In this document: piece by piece, positions 1 to 9,100 of the stretch
How positions within the stretch are numbered: the stretch's first letter is position 1
Layout of the letters: each line of letters begins with the position of its first letter
Source of the DNA: Planctomycetota bacterium
Lineage (GTDB): Bacteria > Planctomycetota > Planctomycetia > Pirellulales > Pirellulaceae
Assembly: GCA_029259935.1 (NCBI GenBank)
Contig: JAJDEH010000481.1
Location: 1-45,096 of the forward strand
Reading direction: 5' to 3'
Length of the DNA: 45,096 bases
Translations under genes and position numbers: made by a program
The notes under the pieces: model-generated
Database searches by the model: none
Told to the model about the DNA's origin: nothing
Seen by the model: only the letters and a program-made list of their open reading frames with translations

Positions 1-995
1 TGGGCGACGATCTGGTGCCGGTCAGCCGGTTAAGCGGAGCGTTCTTGAGTCCCGCCAGTCCGGTACATCTTCAATTCGCTTACTACGAATCGTCGTTGGT
101 TGTCGAATACCTGGTCGACAAGTATGGCTTGGACACCCTGAAACGAGTGCTTGTCGATTTGAGTGTCGGCATGCCGATCAATGATTCGTTGGGGCGGTAC
201 GTTGGATCGATCGAGTTGCTGGATCGTGAGTTCACCGAGTATGCGCGCGAGCATGCCGACCAGCTCGCGCCTGAACTGGATTGGGAACCGTGCGACTTGC
301 CGCCACGCGCCGATTTGCAAGCGGTTCGGGCCTGGAATGGCGAACATCCTAAGAATTATGCCGGCATGCGCCGGGAAGCGGCGGTACTTATCAAGCAACA
401 AAAGTGGGATGACGCAAAAGAGTTGCTGGGGAAGCTGATCCAAATGTACCCCAACGACCGTGGTCCGAGTGGCGCGCATGCCATGTTGGCCGGCATTCAT
501 CGCGAGCTGAAGGATGCGGAGCAAGAGCGAGCCACGCTGGAACATCTAGCTGCCTTGGACGACAACAGCTTGGCTGTGTATGTGCGGCTCATGCAACTGC
601 ACACCGAGGAAGAAAACTGGGAAGCGGTGCTGGAGAATGTTCGCCGCGCATTGGCTGTTAACCCGCTGCGCGCCGGCCCTCATGAAATGTTGGCCCGAGC
701 CGCCGAGCAGACAGGGAAAGCCGACGACGCCATCCGAGCCCTGCGAACTCTGGTTATTATGGAACCGGTCGATCCGGCCGGCGTTCATTTTCGCTTGGCA
801 AAACTGCTGCATCAAGCCGACGATTTGCCGGCCGCCAAACGCAGTGTGCTGAAATCGCTGGAAGAAGCACCCCGCTTTCGGGCGGCGCATCGTGAATTGC
901 TGGCGATCTCGCGGAAATTGAAGAAGCAAAACTCCCCCAAAAACAACGATGCTGATAATGACAACTCAAAGCCGGACGATTCGGCACAGCGATAG
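1..995 (+). CDS. Peptidase MA-like / TPR repeat protein, C-terminal part (5' truncated by window edge)
   Basis: The frame is open from base 3 to the TAG at 993-995, so the gene starts outside the window; the GTG at 15 is only the first start-like codon. The visible first 80 residues (YYESSLVVEYLVDKYG, then a helix ending in FTEYAREHA) resemble the end of the peptidase MA-like gluzincin domain. The HExxH zinc motif would lie upstream and cannot be seen. The rest is a run of helical TPR-type repeats (for example AREAAVLIKQQKWDDAKELL and AVNPLRAGPHEMLARAAEQ) and a charged, Asn/Asp/Lys-rich tail. Planctomycete relatives are usually exported or periplasmic. It sits 29 bp before the DUF4159 gene in the same direction and may be the first gene of that cluster. 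The domain family is an inference from partial sequence. Confidence 0.75.
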   Translation, partial: GDDLVPVSRLSGAFLSPASPVHLQFAYYESSLVVEYLVDKYGLDTLKRVLVDLSVGMPINDSLGRYVGSIELLDREFTEYAREHADQLAPELDWEPCDLPPRADLQAVRAWNGEHPKNYAGMRREAAVLIKQQKWDDAKELLGKLIQMYPNDRGPSGAHAMLAGIHRELKDAEQERATLEHLAALDDNSLAVYVRLMQLHTEEENWEAVLENVRRALAVNPLRAGPHEMLARAAEQTGKADDAIRALRTLVIMEPVDPAGVHFRLAKLLHQADDLPAAKRSVLKSLEEAPRFRAAHRELLAISRKLKKQNSPKNNDADNDNSKPDDSAQR

Positions 996-1024
996 TTCTT
1001 TCTCGCCATCCGGAGACGAATCGA

Positions 1025-1852
1025 GTGAATAAATACCGCATTCTGCTTATCGCCATGCTTCTGTTGGTGGTCGTCGCCGGGATCGGCATTGGGCAACGCG
1101 GTCGGGGCCCCGGCCCCGGTCCCATGATTGACGGCCCGGCTAGTCGAAACGGCGTTCCTACTTGGGAAAAGGATCCGGAATTCAAGCACGACGTTTTCAC
1201 CTTCGCGCGCGTTCGCTACAGTTCCTGGAGCGACAATTGGCGGCGTGGCAAGTGGAGTACCGACTATCCTGACAGCGATCTGAATTTCTCCTTTCGGCTG
1301 CAAGAGTTGACGTCGTTCAAAACTGATCCGAACGGCGTGATCGTCTCGCTGACCGACGAGGAACTGTTCGACTATCCGTTTTTGTACATGATCGAACCAG
1401 GCGAAATGTACCTCGAAGAGGCCGAGGTGAAGAACCTGCGCCGGTACTGTCTCAACGGTGGCTTTCTGATGGTCGACGATTTTTGGGGCCAGCGGGAATG
1501 GGACAACTTCTACCAGCAAATCAAACGCGTCTTTCCCGATCGCGAGCCGCAGGAACTGCCGCTGGAGCACAATATCTTTCACAACGTGTACGACCTCAAG
1601 GAAAAACCGCAGGTCCCCAGCATCCATGCTTATTGGAACGGTTACACGACCGAACGGGCCGATGCGCGGGAAGCGCACTACAAGGCGGTGTTCGACGACA
1701 AGGAACGAATCATGGTGATGATCTGCCACAATACGGACCTGGGCGACGGCTGGGAACGCGAGGGGCTCGACCCCAACTACTTCAAGGAATATTCCGAGAA
1801 GTGGTCGTACCCGTTGGGCATCAACATCGTCACGTACGCCATGACCCATTAA
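1025..1852 (+). CDS. DUF4159 domain protein, membrane-anchored or exported
   Basis: A 275-aa protein with a GTG start preceded by a GGAGA ribosome-binding site at 1016-1020. The N terminus is a hydrophobic segment (ILLIAMLLLVVVAGIGIG) followed by a Gly/Pro/Arg-rich linker, so it is exported or anchored. From about residue 55 it has the DUF4159 layout: FTFARVRYSS, YPDSDLNFSFRLQELTS, the DYPFLYMIEPGEM segment, LRRYCLNGGFLMVDDFWG, and a late VMICHNTDLGDGWER motif. The fold is thought to be related to glutamine-amidotransferase-like domains, but I see no clear catalytic triad. In planctomycetes such genes usually lie next to moxR, DUF58 and BatA-type genes, as here. The biochemical role is unknown. 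Confidence 0.9.
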   Translation: MNKYRILLIAMLLLVVVAGIGIGQRGRGPGPGPMIDGPASRNGVPTWEKDPEFKHDVFTFARVRYSSWSDNWRRGKWSTDYPDSDLNFSFRLQELTSFKTDPNGVIVSLTDEELFDYPFLYMIEPGEMYLEEAEVKNLRRYCLNGGFLMVDDFWGQREWDNFYQQIKRVFPDREPQELPLEHNIFHNVYDLKEKPQVPSIHAYWNGYTTERADAREAHYKAVFDDKERIMVMICHNTDLGDGWEREGLDPNYFKEYSEKWSYPLGINIVTYAMTH

Positions 1853-1920
1853 CGAGGCAGGGCCTCGAACCAACTACGAGCTATCGCTCGGCAATGAAAA
1901 CCCGCTCCCGATGGTCGCTA

Positions 1921-1946
1921 AAACTTGACTCAGGATTATCAAGTTT
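1921..1946. other. 8-bp perfect inverted repeat upstream of moxR
   Basis: AAACTTGA (1921-1928) and TCAAGTTT (1939-1946) form a perfect inverted repeat around a 10-nt centre, in the 146-bp gap between the DUF4159 gene and the moxR gene. There is no T-tract after it, so it is not a typical intrinsic terminator. It could be an operator or an mRNA hairpin before the MoxR cluster. No convincing -35/-10 pair was found around it. Confidence 0.35.
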
Positions 1947-1998
1947 GACCTTTAGGTAGACTAATACTCAAGCCAGAATCAACATAACGGAGTAAGCC

Positions 1999-3009
1999 TT
2001 GTCCACCGTCGATACCTACGAAGCGGAACAACAAGTTGTCGAACAAATTCGGGCCAGCCGTCAACAGATCGACGCCGAATTGTCCAAAGCCATCGTCGGC
2101 CAAAAGGCCGTCATCGAAGAACTGCTGGTGGCCCTATTCGCCGGCGGGCATTGTTTGCTCACCGGCGCTCCGGGACTGGCAAAGACACTGCTTGTCCAGT
2201 CGATTGCCCAGATCTTTCATTTGCAGTTCCGGCGGATACAGTTCACGCCCGATCTGATGCCCGCCGACATCACGGGAACTGAAATCCTGGAAGAGACCAG
2301 CGAGGGCCATCGCCGAATGCAGTTCGTCAAAGGTCCGATTTTCGCCAATGTCATTTTGGCCGACGAGATCAACCGCACGCCTCCCAAGACGCAAGCGGCC
2401 CTGTTGGAAGCGATGCAGGAACATCAAGTTACCGCGGCCGGCGTGCGCTATCCGCTGGAAGAACCTTTCTTTGTGCTGGCCACGCAAAACCCCATCGAAA
2501 TGGAAGGCACGTATCCGCTGCCTGAAGCGCAACTCGACCGCTTCATGTTCAATGTGCTGGTCGACTACCTTCCGGAAGACGACGAAGTGACCGTGGTCAC
2601 GAAGACGACTTCGACGCGGCCCGAGCCGATCAATCCGCTGTTTTCAGGCGACGACGTAAAACGTTTTCACGATGTGGTTCGCCGCGTTCCCGTGGCCGAA
2701 GAACTGGTTCGCTACGCCGTGCGATTGGCGGCGGCCAGCCGACCGGGCCAGACCGATTCGCTTGATTTCATTGACGAATGGGTCAGTTGGGGCGCGGGAC
2801 TGCGGGCCGCCCAGTACCTGGTTCTAGGAGCCAAGGCGCGAGCGCTATTTGAAACGCGGACTCACGTAACGCTGGATGACATCCGCGCGCTGGTGCATCC
2901 CACTTTCCGTCACCGCATTCTGATCGGCTATCGAGCGGAAGCGGAAGGGGTGTCGGTCGACACGGTCATCAACCGGCTAATGGACACGGTCGCCGTTCCC
3001 GGTGCTTAG
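1999..3009 (+). CDS. MoxR family AAA+ ATPase
   Basis: A 336-aa AAA+ ATPase of the MoxR family, proposed to act as a chaperone that assembles or activates vWA-domain partners. Walker A is GAPGLAKT at residues 56-63 and Walker B is VILADEIN at 118-125, followed by the family-typical NRTPPKTQAALLEAMQEHQV. FVLATQNPIEMEGTYPLPEA (sensor 1 region), an LDRFMF motif and a C-terminal helical lid also fit. The start is TTG at 1999 with CGGAG at 1989-1993; no ATG gives a better N terminus. The DUF58 gene begins 0 or 18 bp after the stop, depending on its start. With the next two genes it forms the classic MoxR/DUF58/BatA set. Length is normal for the family. Confidence 0.95.
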   Translation: MSTVDTYEAEQQVVEQIRASRQQIDAELSKAIVGQKAVIEELLVALFAGGHCLLTGAPGLAKTLLVQSIAQIFHLQFRRIQFTPDLMPADITGTEILEETSEGHRRMQFVKGPIFANVILADEINRTPPKTQAALLEAMQEHQVTAAGVRYPLEEPFFVLATQNPIEMEGTYPLPEAQLDRFMFNVLVDYLPEDDEVTVVTKTTSTRPEPINPLFSGDDVKRFHDVVRRVPVAEELVRYAVRLAAASRPGQTDSLDFIDEWVSWGAGLRAAQYLVLGAKARALFETRTHVTLDDIRALVHPTFRHRILIGYRAEAEGVSVDTVINRLMDTVAVPGA

Positions 3010-3027
3010 TTGATACAGGTTTCCAGC

Positions 3028-4020
3028 ATGTCACCACGCCCCAGACAACCCACACGTCAAGACCCGGCCGCGGCGTCCACGTCGTTTATCGACCCTAGCG
3101 CGCTGATGCGGATCAAGAGCCTGCAGATGCGCGCGAAGGTAGTGGTCGAAGGATTCTTCACCGGTTTGCATCGCAGTCCCTATCACGGCTTCTCGGTCGA
3201 GTTCAGCGAATATCGCCAGTACACGCCGGGCGACGATCCACGCTATTTGGACTGGCGGCTGTATGCCCGCAGCGATCGCTATTACATCAAGCGATTTGAA
3301 GATGAAACGAATCTGCGTTGCTATTTGCTGGTCGATATGAGCCGGTCGATGGGGTTCGGTTCGTTGGCCTACACCAAGTCGCGGTATGCCAAAACGGCCG
3401 CCGCCACCTTGGCGTACTTTCTATCCACCCAGCGCGACGCGGTCGGTTTGCTGACCTTCAACGAACAGATCGGCGAATACCTGCCGGCCCGTTTTCGGCC
3501 GGGCCACATGCATCGCCTGATGCTGGCCTTGGAACACTCGTTGACCGGAACCGACACCGACCTGGGCGCGCCGATCGAGCAAATTGCCCGCACGGTGACG
3601 AAGCGCGGACTGATCGTCTTGATTTCGGACCTACTCGCGCCCATCGATAGGCTGGAGCAGCATTTGGGTTACTTACGTTCGCGAGGACATGAAGTAGTGC
3701 TCATGCGCGTGCTTGATCCCGCCGAGATCACCTTTGATTTTGCCGACGCCGCGCTGTTTGAAGATCTCGAATCGGGCCGTGAGTTGTACGTCGATCCAGC
3801 GACCATTCGCGCAAGTTACCTGGAGCGCTTTGAAGAACATGCCGAATCGATTCGCCGCACGTGCGCCAATCTGGGCATCGATTATTACCAACTCGCAACC
3901 GATCGCCCGCTGGAGCTTTCGCTTTTCGATTTCGTGAACTCGCGGATGCGGCGGGGACGGCAAGTGCAGCGTCGCGGCGGTGCTGCTCGTGCCCTCGCGC
4001 GCCAGGGGGCCACGGGATGA
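3028..4020 (+). CDS. DUF58 domain protein (vWA-like), MoxR partner
   Basis: A 330-aa DUF58 protein. The conserved core is FSEYRQYTPGDDPRYLDW, then RLYARSDRYYIKRFEDETNL, at about residues 60-95. A vWA-like strand with an intact MIDAS-type DMSRS (103-107) follows. No membrane segments are evident, so it is likely a cytosolic adaptor. DUF58 proteins are typical partners of MoxR ATPases. I chose ATG 3028 because AGG (3016-3018) lies 9 nt upstream; a TTG at 3010, directly after the moxR stop, would add six residues. The stop overlaps the next gene's start as ATGA, indicating coupled translation. Confidence 0.93.
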   Translation: MSPRPRQPTRQDPAAASTSFIDPSALMRIKSLQMRAKVVVEGFFTGLHRSPYHGFSVEFSEYRQYTPGDDPRYLDWRLYARSDRYYIKRFEDETNLRCYLLVDMSRSMGFGSLAYTKSRYAKTAAATLAYFLSTQRDAVGLLTFNEQIGEYLPARFRPGHMHRLMLALEHSLTGTDTDLGAPIEQIARTVTKRGLIVLISDLLAPIDRLEQHLGYLRSRGHEVVLMRVLDPAEITFDFADAALFEDLESGRELYVDPATIRASYLERFEEHAESIRRTCANLGIDYYQLATDRPLELSLFDFVNSRMRRGRQVQRRGGAARALARQGATG

Positions 4021-6110
4021 GCTTCCTCGAATTCTTCATTGCCCCGTTTTTCGCGGCCGGGCTCGCGGCTTTGGCGCTGCCGATTTTGTTTCACTTGATT
4101 CGCCGCACGCCGCGGGGACGGCAGACGTTTAGTTCGCTGATGTTTCTTTCCGCGTCGCCGCCGCGTCTGACGCGACGCAGCCGGTTGGACAATTTGCTGC
4201 TGCTGTTGCTGCGAGCACTGGCGCTGACCTTGTTGGTCATCGCGTTCATGCGTCCGTTTTGGCGGGCCACCGAAGATTTATCGCTCAGCGGTGTGCGCGG
4301 CCGCCGAGTGGCAATAGTTGTCGATACCAGCGCCAGTATGCGGCGGGCAGGATTGTGGCGCGGCGCGTCCGAGCAAGTTGAAGATGTGCTGTCGAGCCTT
4401 GAGCCGAGCGACGACGTGGTGTTATACGCGTTCGACCAACGGTCGCGAGCCTTGGTCAGCCTGGATGACGACCTCGGCACCGATCGCAAACACAAGCCCG
4501 ATCTCGTTCGCAGCCAGTTTGAACAACTCGCGCCTACCTGGTCACGAACCGAGTTGGGCCAGACGCTGATGACCGTCGCCGACGACCTAGTGGAAGCCAA
4601 CGACCGCCAGCAATCGGACGCCGCCTTACAAATCGTCTTGATTACCGATCTGCAACAAGGTGCCGAGTTCGCCTCGTTGCAAGCCTTTGACTGGCCGCCC
4701 GAAGTTCGCCTTGCGGTCCGTCAGGTCACTCCAGATCGAACGGGGAACGCGTCGCTGCGAGTCTTGGCCGGCGAAGATGGAATTGTCGACGAACAAGAAC
4801 CTCGCGTGCGAATCCTGAATGCTGAAGATTCAACGACGGAACAGTTTTACGTTTCCTGGGGCAGCGAAGAAGACGAAGATTGGGGCGATGCGGTGGCCAT
4901 TTATGTTCCGCCCGGACAAAGCCGCGTGGTGACGATTCCCCGCGGCGGGGCGGCCGGCGATGCCGATCGGCTGCGGCTTACGGGTGACGGCTGCCAATTC
5001 GACAACGACTACTACGTCGCTCCGCTGAAACAAAGGGAAGTTCCGATTGTCTACCTGGGCAGTGATGATGAGGTCGACGGCCAGGGGTTGCGGTATTACC
5101 TGGATCTAGCCTTGGCGGAAACGCCCCGCCGCAAGATTGTGTTCGACGACCGGACCGGCACCGAATCCTTGCAGCTTGCCGATGCCGGCTCGCCGCAATT
5201 GATTGTGGTGACCGAGGCGGTTTCCAAGGGACAACTGGCCGAACTAGAGCAATACGCGCGGCAAGGCGGCACGCTGCTGATCGTGCCCAAGACCGACGCG
5301 GCGGCGGTATCGCTGACCAGCTTTGTCGACGTGTCGACGGATGATGCGGAAGTCGTCCAGGCGGATTACGCCATGCTGGGAGAAATCGATTTTACGCATC
5401 CGTTGTTCGCATCGTTTGCCAGTCCGCAATACAGCGACTTCACCAAGATTCATTTTTGGCAGCATCGCCGGATCACGGCGAAAGACCCGTCGGCGCATGT
5501 CGTGGCTCGTTTCGACAATGGACAGCCGGCACTGTGGGAACAAGCGTTCGGCGACGGCCAGATCTATGTGTTGGCCAGCGGCTGGCATCCGCGCGACAGC
5601 CAACTCGCGCGATCGACCAAGTTTGTTCCGCTGGTCGCCGGAATCTTGGAACGAGCGGGCGGGGGCGAAGCGGGTTGGACCGACTATCGCGTCGGAGAAA
5701 GCATCTCGCTGGAAGAAACGGGACCGGCAGAGAAGCAATATACGGTCTTCAAGCCGGATGAATCGCAACTGGAACTGCTTTCCGGGACGACACAGTTCGA
5801 ATTCGGCCAACCTGGAATTCATCAGATCCACGACCAGCAAGAGGAAACCGAAGTTGCCGTCAACTTGGCAAGTTCGGAGAGCGATACCGCGCCGATGACC
5901 GTCGAACAGCTTGAGCAGCACGGCGTGTTGCTGGGAACACAAACCACGCAATCGGAAGAGATTGCACGGCAGCGGCAACTACGAGATATGGAATTGGAAA
6001 AACGTCAAAACTATTGGCGTTGGCTGATTTTCGGCGCATTGGGTTTGCTAATGTGCGAAACCTGGCTGGCGGGAAGAAAGTCGCGCTTGAGCGACGGAGG
6101 AAGCCCATGA
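4017..6110 (+). CDS. BatA-like membrane protein with vWA domain
   Basis: A 697-aa protein. The N terminus matches the aerotolerance-regulator BatA domain: a first hydrophobic segment (residues 5-27), then HLIRRTPRGRQTFSSLMFL, a basic stretch, and a second TM helix (57-79). A vWA domain follows with MIDAS DTSAS (103-107). The large central part is extracytoplasmic-looking and includes a region like the GATase-fold segment of such proteins (LEQYARQGGTLLIVP at about 420, and LASGWHPRDS). A last TM helix, WLIFGALGLLMCETWLAG, lies near the C terminus. The open frame extends upstream to 3861, but the ATG at 4017, which overlaps the DUF58 stop, gives the proper BatA start. It ends with another ATGA overlap. 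The probable role is as an envelope vWA partner of the MoxR/DUF58 pair; the substrate is unknown. Confidence 0.9.
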   Translation: MSFLEFFIAPFFAAGLAALALPILFHLIRRTPRGRQTFSSLMFLSASPPRLTRRSRLDNLLLLLLRALALTLLVIAFMRPFWRATEDLSLSGVRGRRVAIVVDTSASMRRAGLWRGASEQVEDVLSSLEPSDDVVLYAFDQRSRALVSLDDDLGTDRKHKPDLVRSQFEQLAPTWSRTELGQTLMTVADDLVEANDRQQSDAALQIVLITDLQQGAEFASLQAFDWPPEVRLAVRQVTPDRTGNASLRVLAGEDGIVDEQEPRVRILNAEDSTTEQFYVSWGSEEDEDWGDAVAIYVPPGQSRVVTIPRGGAAGDADRLRLTGDGCQFDNDYYVAPLKQREVPIVYLGSDDEVDGQGLRYYLDLALAETPRRKIVFDDRTGTESLQLADAGSPQLIVVTEAVSKGQLAELEQYARQGGTLLIVPKTDAAAVSLTSFVDVSTDDAEVVQADYAMLGEIDFTHPLFASFASPQYSDFTKIHFWQHRRITAKDPSAHVVARFDNGQPALWEQAFGDGQIYVLASGWHPRDSQLARSTKFVPLVAGILERAGGGEAGWTDYRVGESISLEETGPAEKQYTVFKPDESQLELLSGTTQFEFGQPGIHQIHDQQEETEVAVNLASSESDTAPMTVEQLEQHGVLLGTQTTQSEEIARQRQLRDMELEKRQNYWRWLIFGALGLLMCETWLAGRKSRLSDGGSP

Positions 6111-9100
6111 TCGAACGGCAACTTAAACAGCAACTGGACCGCGTCGCGTCACGCATGTGGGCCATTCGAATTCTGGCTGGCTTGGCGGCCGTTTGGACCA
6201 TGGTCGCCGGGGTAGGCGCAGTGTGGCTGGCGCTGCGTGTGCAGGTTTGGTTTCAGGCGGATATTGCGTTTGGTGGATTGGTGGCGGTCGCGGCGGCGGT
6301 TAGCCTAATCTACGCCCTGTGGGCCGGACGTTTTGCCCGCGATCCGCACCGTGTTGGGCAGGTGATCGAACGAATCTATCCCGATTTGAATTCGTCGCTG
6401 TTGACCGCGATCAACCAGCGGCCGACGCGCGATGGCAGGTACGGCTTCATGCAGGAGAGCGTGATTCGCCAAGCAATCTTCCATGGCATGTCGCGGCGGT
6501 GGGCTAAGGTTTCTCCAAAGTGGCGCGTCGCTTTGGCGTTTGCCGCCAACATGACGGCCATGGCGCTGCTGGTGAGCGTGCTGACCTTGGTCGCTGGAAT
6601 AAGCGATGCCAATCCGCCGGTCAGCGAGTTGGCCAACGACCAAATTGAAACTTCAAGCGCGCAATTCTCGTTGGAGGTCACGCCAGGCGATACCGAAGTG
6701 GAACGCGGTTCCAGCCTGCTGGTGATGGCCCGGTTCACGGGGCCGCTGCCGCCGGAAGCGACGTTGGTTTACGAATCGGTCGATGGCACGATCCAGCGAT
6801 TGGGAATGAGCAAAACGCTGCAAGATCCGGTCTACGGGAAACGAATTCCGGAAGTCGCCGAACCGCTAACCTACCATGTCGAGTTTCAAGAGCAGCGGTC
6901 GGACTCCTTTCAGGTCGCTGTGTTTGAGTATCCGAAACTGAATCGGGCGGATGCCAACGTGACCTACCCGGATTACACTTCGCTGGAGCCGCGACTGCTG
7001 CAGGATGTGCGGCACATTTCGGCCGTCGAAGGCACCGACGTCGAATTCCTTTGTTACTTGAACAAGGCGGTTGAAAAAGCCGAGCTTGTCGATCGCGACG
7101 GCAACGCCATTCCGCTGGCCGTTCGCGACGCGGACAAGCACTTGTATGCGGCCAGCCTAAACTTGAGGCGTTCATTGCGCCTGAGACTGCAATTGCTCGA
7201 CGACGCCGTTCGCGCTAACAAAATGCCGCCAGAATTCGTGGTCAACGCTCTGCCAAACAAGCCACCCGATCTCAAGCTGGCCAAGCCGGCGCGCGACGTT
7301 CAGGTTTCGCCCATCGAGGAATTGCAACTTGGCGCGAATGCCTGGGACGATTACGGGCTCGCCCGCGTGGGAGTCAGCTTCGAGATTCCCGGGTCCAAAT
7401 CGCAAGACGTTGTCCTGGCCCAAGGAGTCGACGGGCAAGAGCGGGTTGATGTGGGACATTTGGTTTACCTGGAAGAACTTCAGGCCGAGCCCGACCAGTT
7501 GTTGGCCTATCATTTTTGGGCCGAGGACATGGGGCCGGACGGCAAGCCGCGGCGCGTGGCCAGCGACATGTTCTTTGCCGAAGTGCGGCATTTCGAAGAA
7601 ATCTTCCGGCAAGGACAACAGCCGCCCGGCGGACAACAGCAGCAACAGCAACAAGGCCAAGGAAATATGCAGCAGGCCAACGAGTTGGCACAGTTGCAAA
7701 AGCAAATCATTAACGCCACCTGGAACGTGATTCGTCGTGAAACGGGCGAGGAACCATCCAGTTCATTCGCGACCGACGCCCGCTTACTGGCCGAATCGCA
7801 GACGGCCGCCGATGACCAAGCAAAAGAGCTGGCCGAAAAGCTTGAAGATCCACAGTCAGTCGAGTATCTGTCCGCCGCCCAGCAATACATGCGACAGGCA
7901 ATCGATGAACTTGCCCGTGCGGCGGGTGACGAAATGATCGACCCGCTGAAGCCGGCCTTGGCCGCCGAGCAAGCGGCCTACCAAGGCCTGCTGAAGCTGC
8001 GGGCGCGCGAACATGAAGTGGTCCGCTCAAGCCAGCAGCAGCAACAGAGCAGTTCGCAGCAGCAGGGCAACAGCCGTTCGCAACAGCAACTCCAACAGCT
8101 CGAGCTGAAGGACAACGAGAACCGCTACGAAACGCAAAACACGGCTCAGCAACAAAGCGAGCAGGAGCAACAAGACCGCGAGGTTCGGCAAACGCTGAAT
8201 CGGCTACGCGAATTGGCCCAGCGGCAAGAAGATCTGAACAAGCGGATCAAGGAGTTGCAAACGGCCTTGGAGCAGGCCAAGACCGAAGAAGAGGAAGAGG
8301 AAATCCGCCGCCAGCTCAAACGGCTGCGTGAAGAACAACAACAGATTCTGCGCGACACGGACGAACTCAGTTCGCGGATGGAGCGGCCGGAAAACCAAGA
8401 GCAGATGGCGGAAGCGCGCGAACAGCTCGAGCAGACTCGCGAGAACCAACGCCAGTCGTCCGAGGCATTGCAGCAGGGCGAGGTCAGCCAAGCCGCCGCC
8501 GCCGGAACGCGCGCGGAACGCAAGCTCGAAGAACTTCGCGAAGACTTTCGCAAACGGGCTTCCGGCCGTTTCGATGAAGAAATGCGCGAGATGCGCAAGC
8601 AATCCGAAGAGCTGGACGAGCGCCAGCAGGAATTGTCGCAGCGATTGGCCGATCTGGATAAGCCCGCCGACGGACAGAAATCGCTCCGCGGCGACAATCG
8701 GCCCCAGGAAATCCAAGAGGGTCTTCAACAGCAGAATGAGGATCTCGACGAATTGCTAGACCGCATGCGCGAGACGGTGGAAGAGGCCGAGCAGACCGAG
8801 CCGCTGCTGGCCGAACAGCTATACGACGCCTTTCGCGATGCCCAGCAACAGGAGATCAACCGTGCATTGGAGACGACCGAGCAGTCGCTGCGCCGCGGCC
8901 TGAATGAAGATGCCCGCGAGCAGGAGCGCGTTGCCAATCGAGGTATTGGCCAATTGCGGCAACGCGTCGAACGTGCCGCCGAAAGTGTGCTGGGCGACGA
9001 GTCTCAGGCGTTGCAGCGGGCGCGCGACGAACTGAAACAGTTGTCCGAGCAGCTTGGCGACGAAGTGGCGCAAAACGATCCCCGCCAGGAATCGGGGCAG

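Noticed and set aside
812..1873. 353-codon minus-strand frame across the first two genes
   Set aside because: It is antisense to the TPR protein and DUF4159 gene, both supported by domain motifs.
8146..8697. 183-codon Ser/Arg-rich open frame on the minus strand
   Set aside because: It is the antisense of the Gln-rich coiled-coil gene; the composition follows from the CAG/GAA-rich codons of that gene.
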